Shown here in pieces: positions 32,900 to 42,375 of a DNA stretch of 64,000 nt. Position 1 is the first letter of the stretch. Every line of letters starts with the position of its first letter. The notes beneath the pieces are model-generated. The model saw only the letters and a list, made by a program, of their open reading frames with translations, did no database searches and was not told where the DNA came from. The position numbers were made by a program, and so were the translations under genes. The DNA is from Bacteroidia bacterium. GTDB lineage: Bacteria > Bacteroidota > Bacteroidia > Flavobacteriales > Flavobacteriaceae. The DNA is taken from assembly GCA_030425285.1 (NCBI GenBank), contig JAUIAY010000003.1, positions 161,302-225,301 of the forward strand, given 5' to 3'.

Positions 32900-35800
32900 A
32901 TGATAGTTTTTAGAAGCCAACCAAATTCAGCCATCAACTTAAAAGTTGTTATTGTATTATTTTTAGCATTTTTGTCTAAAAATACTCTTGCCCAAACCAT
33001 TAGTTTTGGATCCACAGGATTAGTCAATGAAAATGTATTAAATCCAACCTCGTTAGAGTTCGGTCCAGACGACCGTTTATATGTGGCCCAACAAAATGGT
33101 ATTGTTTGGGCTTACACCATAGAACGCGACAATGCTGTTGCAGGCGATGGCACCTATACAGTAATTGAAAGTGAAGAAATTACCAATATCCGATTTGGTA
33201 TCCCTAATCATGACGATGAAGGAAACTTTAACCCAAGTCAACAACGGTTAATAACAGGAATACTAACTGCAGGTACAGCGGAGAACCCTATTCTTTATGT
33301 TGCCTCCTCTGACTTTCTATTGGGTGGTGGTGCTGGTGGTAATGACACCAATTTGGACACCAATTCCAGTATGATATCTAAACTTGAAAAAATTGATGGG
33401 GTTTGGGAAAAAACCGATTTAATACGTGGTTTACCTCGTTGTGAAGAAAACCATGCCGTAAATGGTTTGGATATGTTTGAAAGAAATGGCTCCACTTACT
33501 TGCTGATCGTTCAGGGTGGTCAAACCAACAAAGGCGCTCCTAGTAATAATTTTGCAGGCACTCCAGAGTTTTTCTTTTCGGGTTCCATGCTAATAGTCAA
33601 TTTAACCGACTTGGAAAGCATGCCTACTTATATAGATCCTAGAAATGGCTCTAAATATGTGTATGACCTCCCTACGCTAAATGATCCAACCAGATTGGAC
33701 ATAGACAAAAACCATCCGGAATTTCCTTATCCGGAAGGACACCCTATGCGTGAAGCCACAATAGATATAGGCGACCCTTTTGGAGGGAACAACAGTTTAA
33801 ATCAAGCATTTCCAGAAGCCAACGGCCCAGTACAAATTTTTTCGCCTGGATTCAGAAATGCCTACGATGTGGTCATTGCCGAAAACGGCAAGATTTATAC
33901 AGCCGATAATGGAGCTAATGCCCTTTGGGGTGGACTCCCTAGAATTTATGACAGTGCGACAGATACTTTTTTAGGAGATGAAAGTAATATGGTTTACGAC
34001 CCTAATAATCACTACATCACGAATGAGCTTAACGAAAATGGTAGTACTATTATTCATGATCCATTACACTACGTAGGGACTATTAACGATACTAATGAAA
34101 CTTATTATGGTGGGCATCCTATCCCTATTTTAGCCTTTCCATCCAGAGCAGGAATTTTTACTTATGAGAAAGTTGGCGGCTCTTGGGTTGCTACAAATAC
34201 TTACGATCTGGAAACATTAATAATTGGAACATCTGGCTATTTTAACACCAGCTTTACTATGGCTGATTTTCCCGACAGACCAGAACTTGGAGAATTTCTA
34301 GCTGACGAGCCCATAGCCAGTCCAAGAAACAATATTTTGGCACGCGTGAGTTCTTCTACGAATGGTATCACAGAATACACTGCCACCAACTTTGGTGGCG
34401 CCATGCAGGGTAACATTTTAACAGCTTCCTTTAACGGAAACATCAATCGTTATGAGCTTAATGAAGCAGGCGATTTAGTCACTTTTGAAGAAGCTACTTT
34501 TAATGGTTTTGGAAGTTTACCATTGGATGTTACTGCTTTAGGCGATGATGCTATTTTTCCTGGAACAGTTTGGGCAGCAACTTATGGCTCCAACAGTATT
34601 ACTATTTTTGAACCTACTGACATCAACTGTCTATTACCTGGTGATGAAGGCTACAGTGAAGAAGCCGATAATGATGGTGATGGTTATTCGAATCAGGATG
34701 AGGCTGATAATAATACGAATTTATGTTCTCAAAGTAGCAAACCTAAAGACCATGATGGTGATTTTATTTCAGATTTAAACGATCCAGATGACGATAATGA
34801 TGGTATTTTGGATGTCAACGATGCTTTTGCTTTGGATCCAGATAATGGCATGACAACCAACCTACCTATTGAATACCCTTTTTGGAACAACGATCCAGGC
34901 TTTGGCTTTTTCGGCCTTGGCTTTACTGGACTTATGCTTGACCCAAGCGGAACTACTGATTATTTAACCCAATTTAATGAAAATGGTGTCTCCTTTGGAG
35001 GTGCCGCAGGTAAGGCTACCGTTGACAACGTAACTGGAGGCGATGCCTTTGGTGGTTTAAACGATCAGGATTTTGGCTTTCAATTTGGTGTCAATGTAGA
35101 CTCTAATTCCAATCCGTTTACAGTTCACACTAAAATTGAATCACCATTTTTCGGTTCAAATGGTTCCCAGAATGCGCCTGTAGATTATCAATCCTACGGC
35201 ATACAAGTTGGAACTGGGGATCAAGACAATTATTTGAAATTGGTATTTATGAATGGTAGCATTAATGCCGACGCCTTAAATGGTTTACAAGTGATTCTTG
35301 AAGATAATGGTATTGTTTCTGTTAATGAAAGCTATGACATTCCCAACATTCTAAACTCAAGTGCTATTAATCTATATATTTCTATAGACCCACTGAACAA
35401 CACGGCCCAGCCGTTTTATTCCATTGATGATGGTGAAACGTTGAACCTTTTAGGATCTCCCATTGTTTTGCCTTTGAGCTTCTTGGATGACTCCGATAAT
35501 AAAGGTTTGGCTGTTGGTATGATTTCTACTTCAAGGAGTGACACCTCACCAAATCCGTTTACCGCAACTTGGGACTATATTGAGGTCTATGAAAATTTAG
35601 ATGGGGTTCTGTCTATAAATCCAGACCCTTTAGATTTTGGGTTAACACCAGTTAACAACTCCCAACGAACAAAATATGTGACCCTAAATAATGAAGGTGG
35701 TCCAACTGATAGTTCTATAACTGTCACTACCTTAAACTTTTTGGGAACTGATTCCGGTCTGTTTTCAAGTGATATGGAATTGCCATTCACATTAAGTCCT

Positions 35801-37477
35801 GGAGCATCGATGAAAGTGCCTATCGATTTTAGCTCTGATCAGATACTTGGAAACAAATCAGGGGTTCTGGAAGTGACACATAGTGGCTCCAACTCCCCTA
35901 CTACTGGTATATTAATTGGTGAATTGACAGATATCTATTCACCTGTGGTTCGTATAAATTCTGGCGGTGTAATGGTTCCTTCATCTGATGGAGGTCCGGA
36001 ATGGGAAGACAATACCAGTGACACTGGCAATTCTTATGTCGTAACATCAGGAGGTCCTTTTACCATTGAAGAAATTATTTACGAAGACCGCGATATCTCT
36101 ATTCCAGATTATATCAGTCAAGCCGAATACGAAGAGGTTATGCGTTCTGAATTGAGTACTAGTGATCTTGATTTCCCAATTACCTATTCCATTAGTATCC
36201 CTAATGGATCCTATATTGTCAACCTCTATTTTGCCAACTTGTATAATGGTACATCAGAACCTGAAGAGCGTATTTTCGATGTTAATATTGATGGACAAAG
36301 GGTTATTGATGATTTAGATCCCTCAAAAGAATTTGGTCATCGTATTGCCGGAATGGTTCAAAACAATGTAGAAGTCACTGATGGAGTCATGGACATAAGT
36401 TTATTGTTTGATTTTCAAAACCCAATTATAAACGCTATCGAAATTTTAGGCATTACATATCCGCCTCTAAATCTGATGCCAATTGCAGACCGATCGGATT
36501 GCGAACTGATACTTTCAGATTTTCAAGCCGAAGGTTCTGGTGGCAACCCTGCAGACAATCTAGTATATGCTATAAGTGGACAACCCTTGGGTATTGATAT
36601 TGAACCTACCAATGGTTTAATTTTTGGTACTATTGATGAAACTGCCGTAAATGGTGGGCCCAACAGTGATGGTATATACCAAGTTACTGTAACCTTAAGC
36701 AAACCTGGCAGTTTAGATGTTACAAGAGATTTCACCTGGACAGTTATTGATGATGTAGAAGCTCCTGTAATTACATGTCCTGACAATATCACGGAAGCTG
36801 TATCTTTAGGAACAACAGAAACACCTTTAGTAATTTCTGAACCTTCAACAACTGACAACTGCGCTAATGCTATAACTGTAGTTGGAACACGATCTGACGG
36901 ATTGGAACTCACTGATGCATTTCCTCTAGATGATACAACCATTACATGGACTGCCACAGATGCATCTGGTAATATATCTGATTCTTGCGAGCAAGTAGTT
37001 ACTGTTGAAATTCCAGAATACACACTACAACTCAATGTGACGCTTCAAGGGCGTTCAGATTATAGTGGAAACTATGAAGTGGAGCTTTATAGTTTGGATG
37101 ATTTGGTTACACCACTTCACGTGTTCAATGTTTCAGCCAATGAATTTGGTGAAATAACATTGCCATCATCCATAAGTCAAGGTGAATATAAATTATTAGT
37201 CAAGCACCCTATGTATTTAAAGCGTGTTAAAACTATTAATTTAGCTGATAATAGTATTGAAACTTTTGCTGATGCCTTACTCGCTGGTGATGTTAATAAT
37301 GACAATGTTATCAATATTTTTGATTTAGGTATATTTTCTGGAACCTATAATTTAAACTCTACGGATGCAGGGTTTGATGCACGTGCCGATTTCGATATGA
37401 ATTTAATAATTAACATTTTTGATTTAGGCCTGTTTTCAGGCAATTATCAATTATCTGGAGATACTCAAAACGATTAA
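32900..37477 (+). CDS. Secreted multidomain protein: beta-propeller, LamG-like, malectin, HYR, dockerin
   Basis: I use the ATG at 32900; a TTG at 32885 is possible. A signal peptide ends near ...NTLAQ. In order there follow a glucose/sorbosone-dehydrogenase-like propeller (to ~565), Asp-rich thrombospondin-3-like calcium repeats (~580-645, DNDGDGYSNQDEAD, DHDGDFISDLND), a concanavalin-like region (~650-905), an Ig-like segment, a malectin-like domain (~1020-1165), a cadherin-like segment, a HYR domain (VITCPDNITEAV) and a terminal type I dockerin. The dockerin has two F-hand loops, DVNNDNVINIFD and DFDMNLIINIFD. It has no T9SS sorting domain. The partner with a cohesin starts 11 bp downstream. 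It may bind or process a polysaccharide. Confidence 0.85.
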   Translation: MIVFRSQPNSAINLKVVIVLFLAFLSKNTLAQTISFGSTGLVNENVLNPTSLEFGPDDRLYVAQQNGIVWAYTIERDNAVAGDGTYTVIESEEITNIRFGIPNHDDEGNFNPSQQRLITGILTAGTAENPILYVASSDFLLGGGAGGNDTNLDTNSSMISKLEKIDGVWEKTDLIRGLPRCEENHAVNGLDMFERNGSTYLLIVQGGQTNKGAPSNNFAGTPEFFFSGSMLIVNLTDLESMPTYIDPRNGSKYVYDLPTLNDPTRLDIDKNHPEFPYPEGHPMREATIDIGDPFGGNNSLNQAFPEANGPVQIFSPGFRNAYDVVIAENGKIYTADNGANALWGGLPRIYDSATDTFLGDESNMVYDPNNHYITNELNENGSTIIHDPLHYVGTINDTNETYYGGHPIPILAFPSRAGIFTYEKVGGSWVATNTYDLETLIIGTSGYFNTSFTMADFPDRPELGEFLADEPIASPRNNILARVSSSTNGITEYTATNFGGAMQGNILTASFNGNINRYELNEAGDLVTFEEATFNGFGSLPLDVTALGDDAIFPGTVWAATYGSNSITIFEPTDINCLLPGDEGYSEEADNDGDGYSNQDEADNNTNLCSQSSKPKDHDGDFISDLNDPDDDNDGILDVNDAFALDPDNGMTTNLPIEYPFWNNDPGFGFFGLGFTGLMLDPSGTTDYLTQFNENGVSFGGAAGKATVDNVTGGDAFGGLNDQDFGFQFGVNVDSNSNPFTVHTKIESPFFGSNGSQNAPVDYQSYGIQVGTGDQDNYLKLVFMNGSINADALNGLQVILEDNGIVSVNESYDIPNILNSSAINLYISIDPLNNTAQPFYSIDDGETLNLLGSPIVLPLSFLDDSDNKGLAVGMISTSRSDTSPNPFTATWDYIEVYENLDGVLSINPDPLDFGLTPVNNSQRTKYVTLNNEGGPTDSSITVTTLNFLGTDSGLFSSDMELPFTLSPGASMKVPIDFSSDQILGNKSGVLEVTHSGSNSPTTGILIGELTDIYSPVVRINSGGVMVPSSDGGPEWEDNTSDTGNSYVVTSGGPFTIEEIIYEDRDISIPDYISQAEYEEVMRSELSTSDLDFPITYSISIPNGSYIVNLYFANLYNGTSEPEERIFDVNIDGQRVIDDLDPSKEFGHRIAGMVQNNVEVTDGVMDISLLFDFQNPIINAIEILGITYPPLNLMPIADRSDCELILSDFQAEGSGGNPADNLVYAISGQPLGIDIEPTNGLIFGTIDETAVNGGPNSDGIYQVTVTLSKPGSLDVTRDFTWTVIDDVEAPVITCPDNITEAVSLGTTETPLVISEPSTTDNCANAITVVGTRSDGLELTDAFPLDDTTITWTATDASGNISDSCEQVVTVEIPEYTLQLNVTLQGRSDYSGNYEVELYSLDDLVTPLHVFNVSANEFGEITLPSSISQGEYKLLVKHPMYLKRVKTINLADNSIETFADALLAGDVNNDNVINIFDLGIFSGTYNLNSTDAGFDARADFDMNLIINIFDLGLFSGNYQLSGDTQND

Positions 37478-37488
37478 AACAGCCAACC

Positions 37489-38244
37489 ATGATTTCATTA
37501 AAAAACACATTTTCGCTTTTAACTTTTATATTGCTGTTCTCTTCGACCATAGTGACGGCGCAATCAGTAGATTTGGTTGCCAGTGTGGATGAGATACCAC
37601 CATTTACTAACGGGCAAACCTTTAACTATTCTATTATGTCTACTGGTAGTCCCTATAATGCGTTACGAATCAAATTGGAATACAATCCTAGTGTTTTACA
37701 ACTAAATAGTCTAACACCAGTTTATGCATTTGACTTTACACCAGTAAATGATACTAGTACACCTGGGCTTATAAAATATGAAGCTGCCAGTCTTTCAGGG
37801 AATATTACAACTGATGAAGTAATATTTAATGTTGAATTTGAAGTTTTAGATAATAGTCAGACCATTTCCATTGTCCATAATTATGATGCCGCTGATGGAA
37901 CAGTTGTTGTAAACAGTAGTGGAAGTGATATTTTAGGAACTGCCAACGACATTATATTGGAGACATTGAGTGTTAGCAATACATCATTGTTGGAACTATC
38001 TATTTATCCAAATCCTGCAGACAATCAAATTACCATAAAAAAAGCTAGTGACTTTTTGATTAAAGCAATTAAACTTTATACTATAGATGGTAAAATGGTT
38101 TTAAGTACCAGTATGAGCAATCAACAAGAATCAGAACAACATATAGTTATTGATGTATCGTCTCTAAAAAACGCCTTGTATTTTATGGATGTCATTGGAG
38201 AAAACGGTCATAAAAGTACCTATAAAATTCTTGTTTCGCACTAA
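37489..38244 (+). CDS. Secreted cohesin-like protein with T9SS sorting domain
   Basis: The 251-residue protein has a signal peptide (cleavage after VTAQ), then a single cohesin-like beta-sandwich (~25-155): NGQTFNYSIMSTGS, ALRIKLEYNPSVLQLNSLTP, LIKYEAASLSGNITTDEVIFNVEFEVLD, matching the usual order of cohesin strands. A type A T9SS C-terminal domain follows (LSIYPNPADNQITIKK to the end), so it should be exported across the outer membrane and attached to the cell surface. It begins 11 bp after the dockerin gene, clearly one operon. The obvious proposal is that this cohesin holds the dockerin protein on the surface. Its last 4 bp overlap the convergent M23 gene. Confidence 0.82.
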   Translation: MISLKNTFSLLTFILLFSSTIVTAQSVDLVASVDEIPPFTNGQTFNYSIMSTGSPYNALRIKLEYNPSVLQLNSLTPVYAFDFTPVNDTSTPGLIKYEAASLSGNITTDEVIFNVEFEVLDNSQTISIVHNYDAADGTVVVNSSGSDILGTANDIILETLSVSNTSLLELSIYPNPADNQITIKKASDFLIKAIKLYTIDGKMVLSTSMSNQQESEQHIVIDVSSLKNALYFMDVIGENGHKSTYKILVSH

Positions 38245-38942
38245 TAGAGTTTTAGCAACAGATTAGGGTCAGGACAATTAGTCCGGTAATATGCAACTTC
38301 AGATTGACTGCAAACACCCGGGTAATCGCCTTGATAATCAGCCATATCCCTTATTATCTGAAAATGTAAATGCGGAGCATAATCACCATTCACTTTTGCG
38401 GTTCCAAGTGTTGCCAAAGTATCACCAACTTCAAAAAATTGACCTATTTTAATTTGCTGTATGGATTCTAGACTTAAATGTCCATAAAGGGTATAAAACA
38501 GGAATCCTTTCAAATGATGTTTCAAAATTATAGTTGGTCCATAGTCACCAAAGTTGGTGTTGTTTGCAAAACTGTGTACTTCACCTTCTATTGGCACAAA
38601 AATTTGGCTGCCAGCTGAAATCCATAAATCGATACCTAAATGGATGTTTCTTTCAACACCTAATTGAGTGGAATTAAAATAATCACTACGATTATAAAGG
38701 TTACGTTTCTCCAAATAACCACCATATGCCACCAACGCATTTTTATGTTTACAATAATCGGAAATGTAATGTTCCCAAGCTTTGGAAGAACTTATTTCAA
38801 AAGAATCCAGTTCAGAGTTGTTAATCGATAAATCAATGGGTGTATACTTTTCGAGAGGAATTGATCTGTCTAAAACTAAACACGGGTTGGGGTTTAGGGA
38901 AGCTAAAAAGGAAGGAAAATTATGTGCGTTCATATTGAGCAT
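38241..38942 (-). CDS. M23 family metallopeptidase (LytM-like)
   Basis: I start at the internal ATG at 38942 (38933 is equally good), because the frame's first ATG overlaps the upstream gene and the residues before it look non-coding. The ~233-residue protein carries the zinc ligands HLGIDLW and HLHFQ, plus LYGHLS, the three M23 blocks. Such enzymes cut peptidoglycan cross-bridges or serve as scaffolds. No signal peptide is evident, which is odd for a cell-wall enzyme. It lies just downstream of the sigma/anti-sigma/DUF4097 operon on the same strand. Confidence 0.85.
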   Translation of the reverse strand: MLNMNAHNFPSFLASLNPNPCLVLDRSIPLEKYTPIDLSINNSELDSFEISSSKAWEHYISDYCKHKNALVAYGGYLEKRNLYNRSDYFNSTQLGVERNIHLGIDLWISAGSQIFVPIEGEVHSFANNTNFGDYGPTIILKHHLKGFLFYTLYGHLSLESIQQIKIGQFFEVGDTLATLGTAKVNGDYAPHLHFQIIRDMADYQGDYPGVCSQSEVAYYRTNCPDPNLLLKLY

Positions 38943-38964
38943 TAAATACTCAAATATAGTAATT

Positions 38965-40509
38965 CTATTGCATGACAACTTTACTATAACGTGCATTTAT
39001 GGCAATAGTTTTATTGCTGCTCATACTGCCCAAGTTAAATGAGGGAACTTGATTACTTTCTTTATTTTTAGGGTGGTGCAACCTAGAATATTTACCTTGG
39101 TATTGCAAGTTGAAATCAATATTAGGCAATTTTACAGCAGCATTACTATTATCTAAAGTAATGTTGATGTTATTGAAATCATCAGAAATATTGTGAATGG
39201 TTAAATCGCCAAAACTTCCAGTCAAAATAGCATTTCCAGATAGCTTATCGACACCAATATTTGATGAATTTGAATTTAGCACCAAACCATTAACGTCCTG
39301 TAGTATTGCATTTTCTACAAAGTTCAATTTTAATGACCCTAACTGCCATTTTTTAATGAACACCGAACCATAGGAAGCATTGACGGAGGTTTTCTCTCCG
39401 TCAATACTATTTGCCAAAAATGTAGCATGATTAAGATCTGCCTTTAAATTGTTGATTAAAGACGATACTTTTAACTCTCCATGTCTGACATTTAAATTTA
39501 ATTTAGTCTTTTTAGGTATCTTTATTTTAAGTGTCTTTTTAACATTTAAGTTTTTAGATGTTTGACTCTCAAACAATATGCGTTGAGCCTCCTCATTTTC
39601 TTTGTAGCGTTCCTCAATGACCTTGGCATGTTCTTCATAAATTTTAGATTGCTCTTCCATGCGTTTTCCATATTCTTCCCCCCATTTTTCCATGCTTTTA
39701 CCAAATTCTTCTCCCCACTTCTCCATATCCTTTCCAAAATTTTCACCCCATTTTTCCATACTCTTGCCAAACTTTTCACCAAACTCTTCTCCCCATTTTT
39801 CCATATCCTTTCCAAAGCTCTCTCCGAATTCTTCACCAAACTTCTCACCCCAAGCTTCCATTTCCTTTTCATACTTGGCCAAAGCTTCAGAGTCTACCGA
39901 TTTGGCCCAAGCTTCCATTTTTTTTGCATAAGCCTCACCATATTTCTCGGCATATTCGGAACTCCATCTATCCATATAGGCTTCACCTTCTTTTTCATAC
40001 TTATCAAAATCAAAGCTAATAGCATTCATCCCTTCCGGTAGGTCTGGTAACTTTGGTAGTTTAGGCATCTTTGGCATGTTCGCCAAATCCATAGATTCCA
40101 GCAAACCTTCGACCATAGGCATTACAGGAATATCGGCTAGTTCTATTTCTAGATCCTGCAAGGCATCCAATGATTGCAACTCAAATAAGCTGGTATGGTC
40201 AGACCATGGAAAGCCGTCGGAATTGGACGATATAATAATGTGATCCTTTGAGCCATCAACACCTACTCGCCAATTATCAGCGTGCTTTTTTAATTCGTCC
40301 TTGCTCAATACATTACTTTCAATATAGGCCTCAATTTCAATAATATCCTTGTTCCATGTATCAATCTCAATATTGGTATAACTAGTATTAAGGTCTATAC
40401 TGACATTATCGTTAACATTTACCGATTGTGAAATTTTTTCCAACTTTTGCTGGGCAGTCATGCTCAAGCAAAGGCACAAAAGGATTATATTTAAGATTCT
40501 ATTTTTCAT
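38965..40509 (-). CDS. DUF4097-like envelope protein with 11-residue helical repeats
   Basis: The 514-residue protein has a signal peptide (MKNRILNIILLCLCLSMTAQ). Residues ~30-95 and ~335-510 are beta-rich and resemble the DUF4097 beta-strand repeat found behind many Bacteroidota anti-sigma genes. Between them is a long charged helix, and from ~232 to ~288 it repeats FGKxMEKWGEE every 11 residues, with 4-residue FGEE/FGEK inserts. Such 11-residue periods make amphipathic helices like those of apolipoproteins or LEA proteins. It is the last gene of the sigma/anti-sigma operon and presumably its output or sensor; function is not known. Confidence 0.75.
   Translation of the reverse strand: MKNRILNIILLCLCLSMTAQQKLEKISQSVNVNDNVSIDLNTSYTNIEIDTWNKDIIEIEAYIESNVLSKDELKKHADNWRVGVDGSKDHIIISSNSDGFPWSDHTSLFELQSLDALQDLEIELADIPVMPMVEGLLESMDLANMPKMPKLPKLPDLPEGMNAISFDFDKYEKEGEAYMDRWSSEYAEKYGEAYAKKMEAWAKSVDSEALAKYEKEMEAWGEKFGEEFGESFGKDMEKWGEEFGEKFGKSMEKWGENFGKDMEKWGEEFGKSMEKWGEEYGKRMEEQSKIYEEHAKVIEERYKENEEAQRILFESQTSKNLNVKKTLKIKIPKKTKLNLNVRHGELKVSSLINNLKADLNHATFLANSIDGEKTSVNASYGSVFIKKWQLGSLKLNFVENAILQDVNGLVLNSNSSNIGVDKLSGNAILTGSFGDLTIHNISDDFNNINITLDNSNAAVKLPNIDFNLQYQGKYSRLHHPKNKESNQVPSFNLGSMSSNKTIAINARYSKVVMQ
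39645..39815. repeat. 33-bp repeats encoding 11-residue FGKxMEKWGEE units
   Basis: Five imperfect tandem units are visible on the minus strand as TTTGGTAAA..ATGGAAAAATGGGG-like 33-mers, with 12-bp insertions. The same region yields long antisense open frames rich in Phe, Pro and Ser, which are artefacts of the repeat. Confidence 0.85.
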
Positions 40510-40521
40510 GTTTTTTATTTT

Positions 40522-41103
40522 TTACGTTGTTGTTCGTTTTTGATCTGATTGTGAATTGTTTAGAGTGTTTAATTGTTCTTTAAGACGATACATGAGATTT
40601 AAACGCAACTTTAAATTGGTAATCAAAGCATTTACTGTTAACTCATTAGGTCCCGAATTGGTGAGCTCCAAAGACAGATTTTTATATTCCTTGTTCAATT
40701 CGGCCAACTGATTTAAGTAACCATCAATGAGTTCTTTATTCTCGGGAGTTAGTTTGACTTTGGACAATTCTAAATTGATGTTAGCCAAATAGTAATCCTC
40801 AACCTTCTTTAAATCGGGTGACACATCACCTAAAGACTTTGTAACCTCCTGGGTAGTATTGGTATCAACCACAGTGGTAGAAGGATCAATTTCACCAACC
40901 TTGAAAAAGTTATAGGCTCCAAAGCTTAATCCCAAAACAATAACCACACTGGCTGCTATTTGCAACCAAGACCATGATTTTTCTTCTTTGACGGGCAGCT
41001 TTGTATTTAATTTTTCAAGGAATCTTGCTTCATGACCTTTAGGCATATTACCTGTTGCCTTTTCAGTATTGTCCTTAATTAAATCTCTAATATCTTGTGC
41101 CAT
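40522..41103 (-). CDS. Anti-sigma factor-like single-pass membrane protein
   Basis: The 193-residue protein has a cytoplasmic N-terminus (~1-42), one membrane helix WLQIAASVVIVLGLSFGAYNFF (~45-66) and an extracytoplasmic coiled-coil part (~85-185). Its start overlaps the end of the ECF sigma gene by 17 bp, the typical arrangement of an anti-sigma factor that holds its sigma at the membrane. No zinc-binding HxxxCxxC motif is present, so it is not of the ZAS class. It should control the sigma factor and, through it, the downstream DUF4097 gene. Confidence 0.75.
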   Translation of the reverse strand: MAQDIRDLIKDNTEKATGNMPKGHEARFLEKLNTKLPVKEEKSWSWLQIAASVVIVLGLSFGAYNFFKVGEIDPSTTVVDTNTTQEVTKSLGDVSPDLKKVEDYYLANINLELSKVKLTPENKELIDGYLNQLAELNKEYKNLSLELTNSGPNELTVNALITNLKLRLNLMYRLKEQLNTLNNSQSDQKRTTT

Positions 41104-41638
41104 TTTTTTTGTGTGTTAACAGTTCTTGTAATTTTAATTTTCCTCTATAAAGCTGTGTTCGTGAAGCCACTTCCGAAATACCCAATATTTCAGAAATTTC
41201 CTGGTGGTCATAACCTTCAATCAAGAAAAGCATCACCACATAGCGGTACTTTTCTGAAAGTGAATTGATAGCCTGTTTTACTTCTTCGATTGTAACAGCA
41301 TCGTCTACCAACCATTTGTCATCATAACTAGTATCTACAACTTTAAGGTGTACATCTTCCAATTCTACCAAACGTTGTTTGTTAGCCTTAAGGGCATCGA
41401 TACTGGTATTAATGACAATACGTTTTAACCAAGCGCCAAAAGTAACTTCAGCATTGTATTGATGGAGTTTCGTAAAGGCTTTTATAAAAGCATCTTGAAC
41501 AACATCTTCAGCCTGTGCATCATTTTTCATGAATCGTTTAGCAACAATATACATCCCATTGCAGTACTGGTTGTACAACTGCATTTGTGCTTTACGGTCA
41601 TTGATTTTGCATTTTTCAATAATTTCTGTTTGAAACAT
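41087..41638 (-). CDS. ECF RNA polymerase sigma factor
   Basis: The 183-residue protein has sigma region 2 (LYNQYCNGMYIVAKRFMKND, then AEDVVQDAFIKAF) and region 4 (LIEGYDHQEISEILGISEVA with the helix-turn-helix), and no region 1 or 3, so it is an ECF sigma. It is the first gene of an operon with an anti-sigma and a DUF4097 protein, a layout repeated in many Bacteroidota genomes and linked to envelope stress. An autoregulated promoter is expected in the 170-bp gap upstream, but I could not define it. Confidence 0.95.
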   Translation of the reverse strand: MFQTEIIEKCKINDRKAQMQLYNQYCNGMYIVAKRFMKNDAQAEDVVQDAFIKAFTKLHQYNAEVTFGAWLKRIVINTSIDALKANKQRLVELEDVHLKVVDTSYDDKWLVDDAVTIEEVKQAINSLSEKYRYVVMLFLIEGYDHQEISEILGISEVASRTQLYRGKLKLQELLTHKKNGTRY

Positions 41639-41808
41639 GCTTTACTTTTGGTTTTTGATTAGTTCTACTTAAAGACGACAAAAAAAATCTAATGTTGCAA
41701 AAAGGTATTTATTTTTTTAAATTAATACTATTAGTCAAAAAAAAATGTTTAGTATTTTATTAGATACGGCAATAGCGGTATCTTTAATCCATAAAATTTC
41801 AGAATTAC

Positions 41809-42375
41809 ATGAACAAGCTATTTAAGTGGTTTTTTGGTTTTCTAATCTTTGTGGCTATTGGTCTTTTCTGTTACTCCTATTTTGTTGATGACAGTTTACT
41901 AATTCCAAGAAAAAGTCCTATTGATACAGTTTCATTAGCTCAAAATGATTTACAATTGGATGTGGTTTATAATAGACCCTCCAAAAGAGGAAGAGAAATT
42001 TTTGGAGGACTAGTGCCTTATAAACAAGTATGGCGTACAGGTGCTAATGAAGCAACAACATTTAGAACAAACAAGCCTTTAAAAATAAATAATGATTCAC
42101 TTCCAGCAGGAAAATATACACTTTGGACGATTCCTAACGACTCAACTTGGCAAGTGATGTTCAATACCAAACAATATTCTTGGGGCGTTGACACCGAAAT
42201 GAAAGCTATGCGCGAACCCGAATTTGATATTATCAATATGACAGTTCCCGTTCAGCATATTGACAAAACCATCGAACAATTCACCATTGGGTTTGATAGT
42301 ACTTTAGATCATTTAGCATTAACCATGGTTTGGGATCATACCAAAATAGTTGTTCCAATAGAAACTTTTGAATAA
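41809..42375 (+). CDS. DUF2911 domain protein
   Basis: The 188-residue protein has an N-terminal membrane segment (FKWFFGFLIFVAIGLFCYSYFV is inside residues 4-25). The DUF2911 core follows: RPSKRGREIFGGLVPYKQVW, RTGANEATTFRTNKPLKI, LPAGKYTLWTIPNDSTW. The family is common in Bacteroidota and has a beta-sandwich-like composition; its role is unknown. It is probably anchored to the inner membrane facing the periplasm. Its end overlaps the TTG start of meaB by 8 bp, so the two are coupled. Confidence 0.9.
   Translation: MNKLFKWFFGFLIFVAIGLFCYSYFVDDSLLIPRKSPIDTVSLAQNDLQLDVVYNRPSKRGREIFGGLVPYKQVWRTGANEATTFRTNKPLKINNDSLPAGKYTLWTIPNDSTWQVMFNTKQYSWGVDTEMKAMREPEFDIINMTVPVQHIDKTIEQFTIGFDSTLDHLALTMVWDHTKIVVPIETFE

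Noticed and set aside
39562..40041. Long plus-strand frames rich in Phe, Pro, Ser
   Set aside because: They are antisense readings of the 33-bp repeats that encode the 11-residue units of the DUF4097-like protein.
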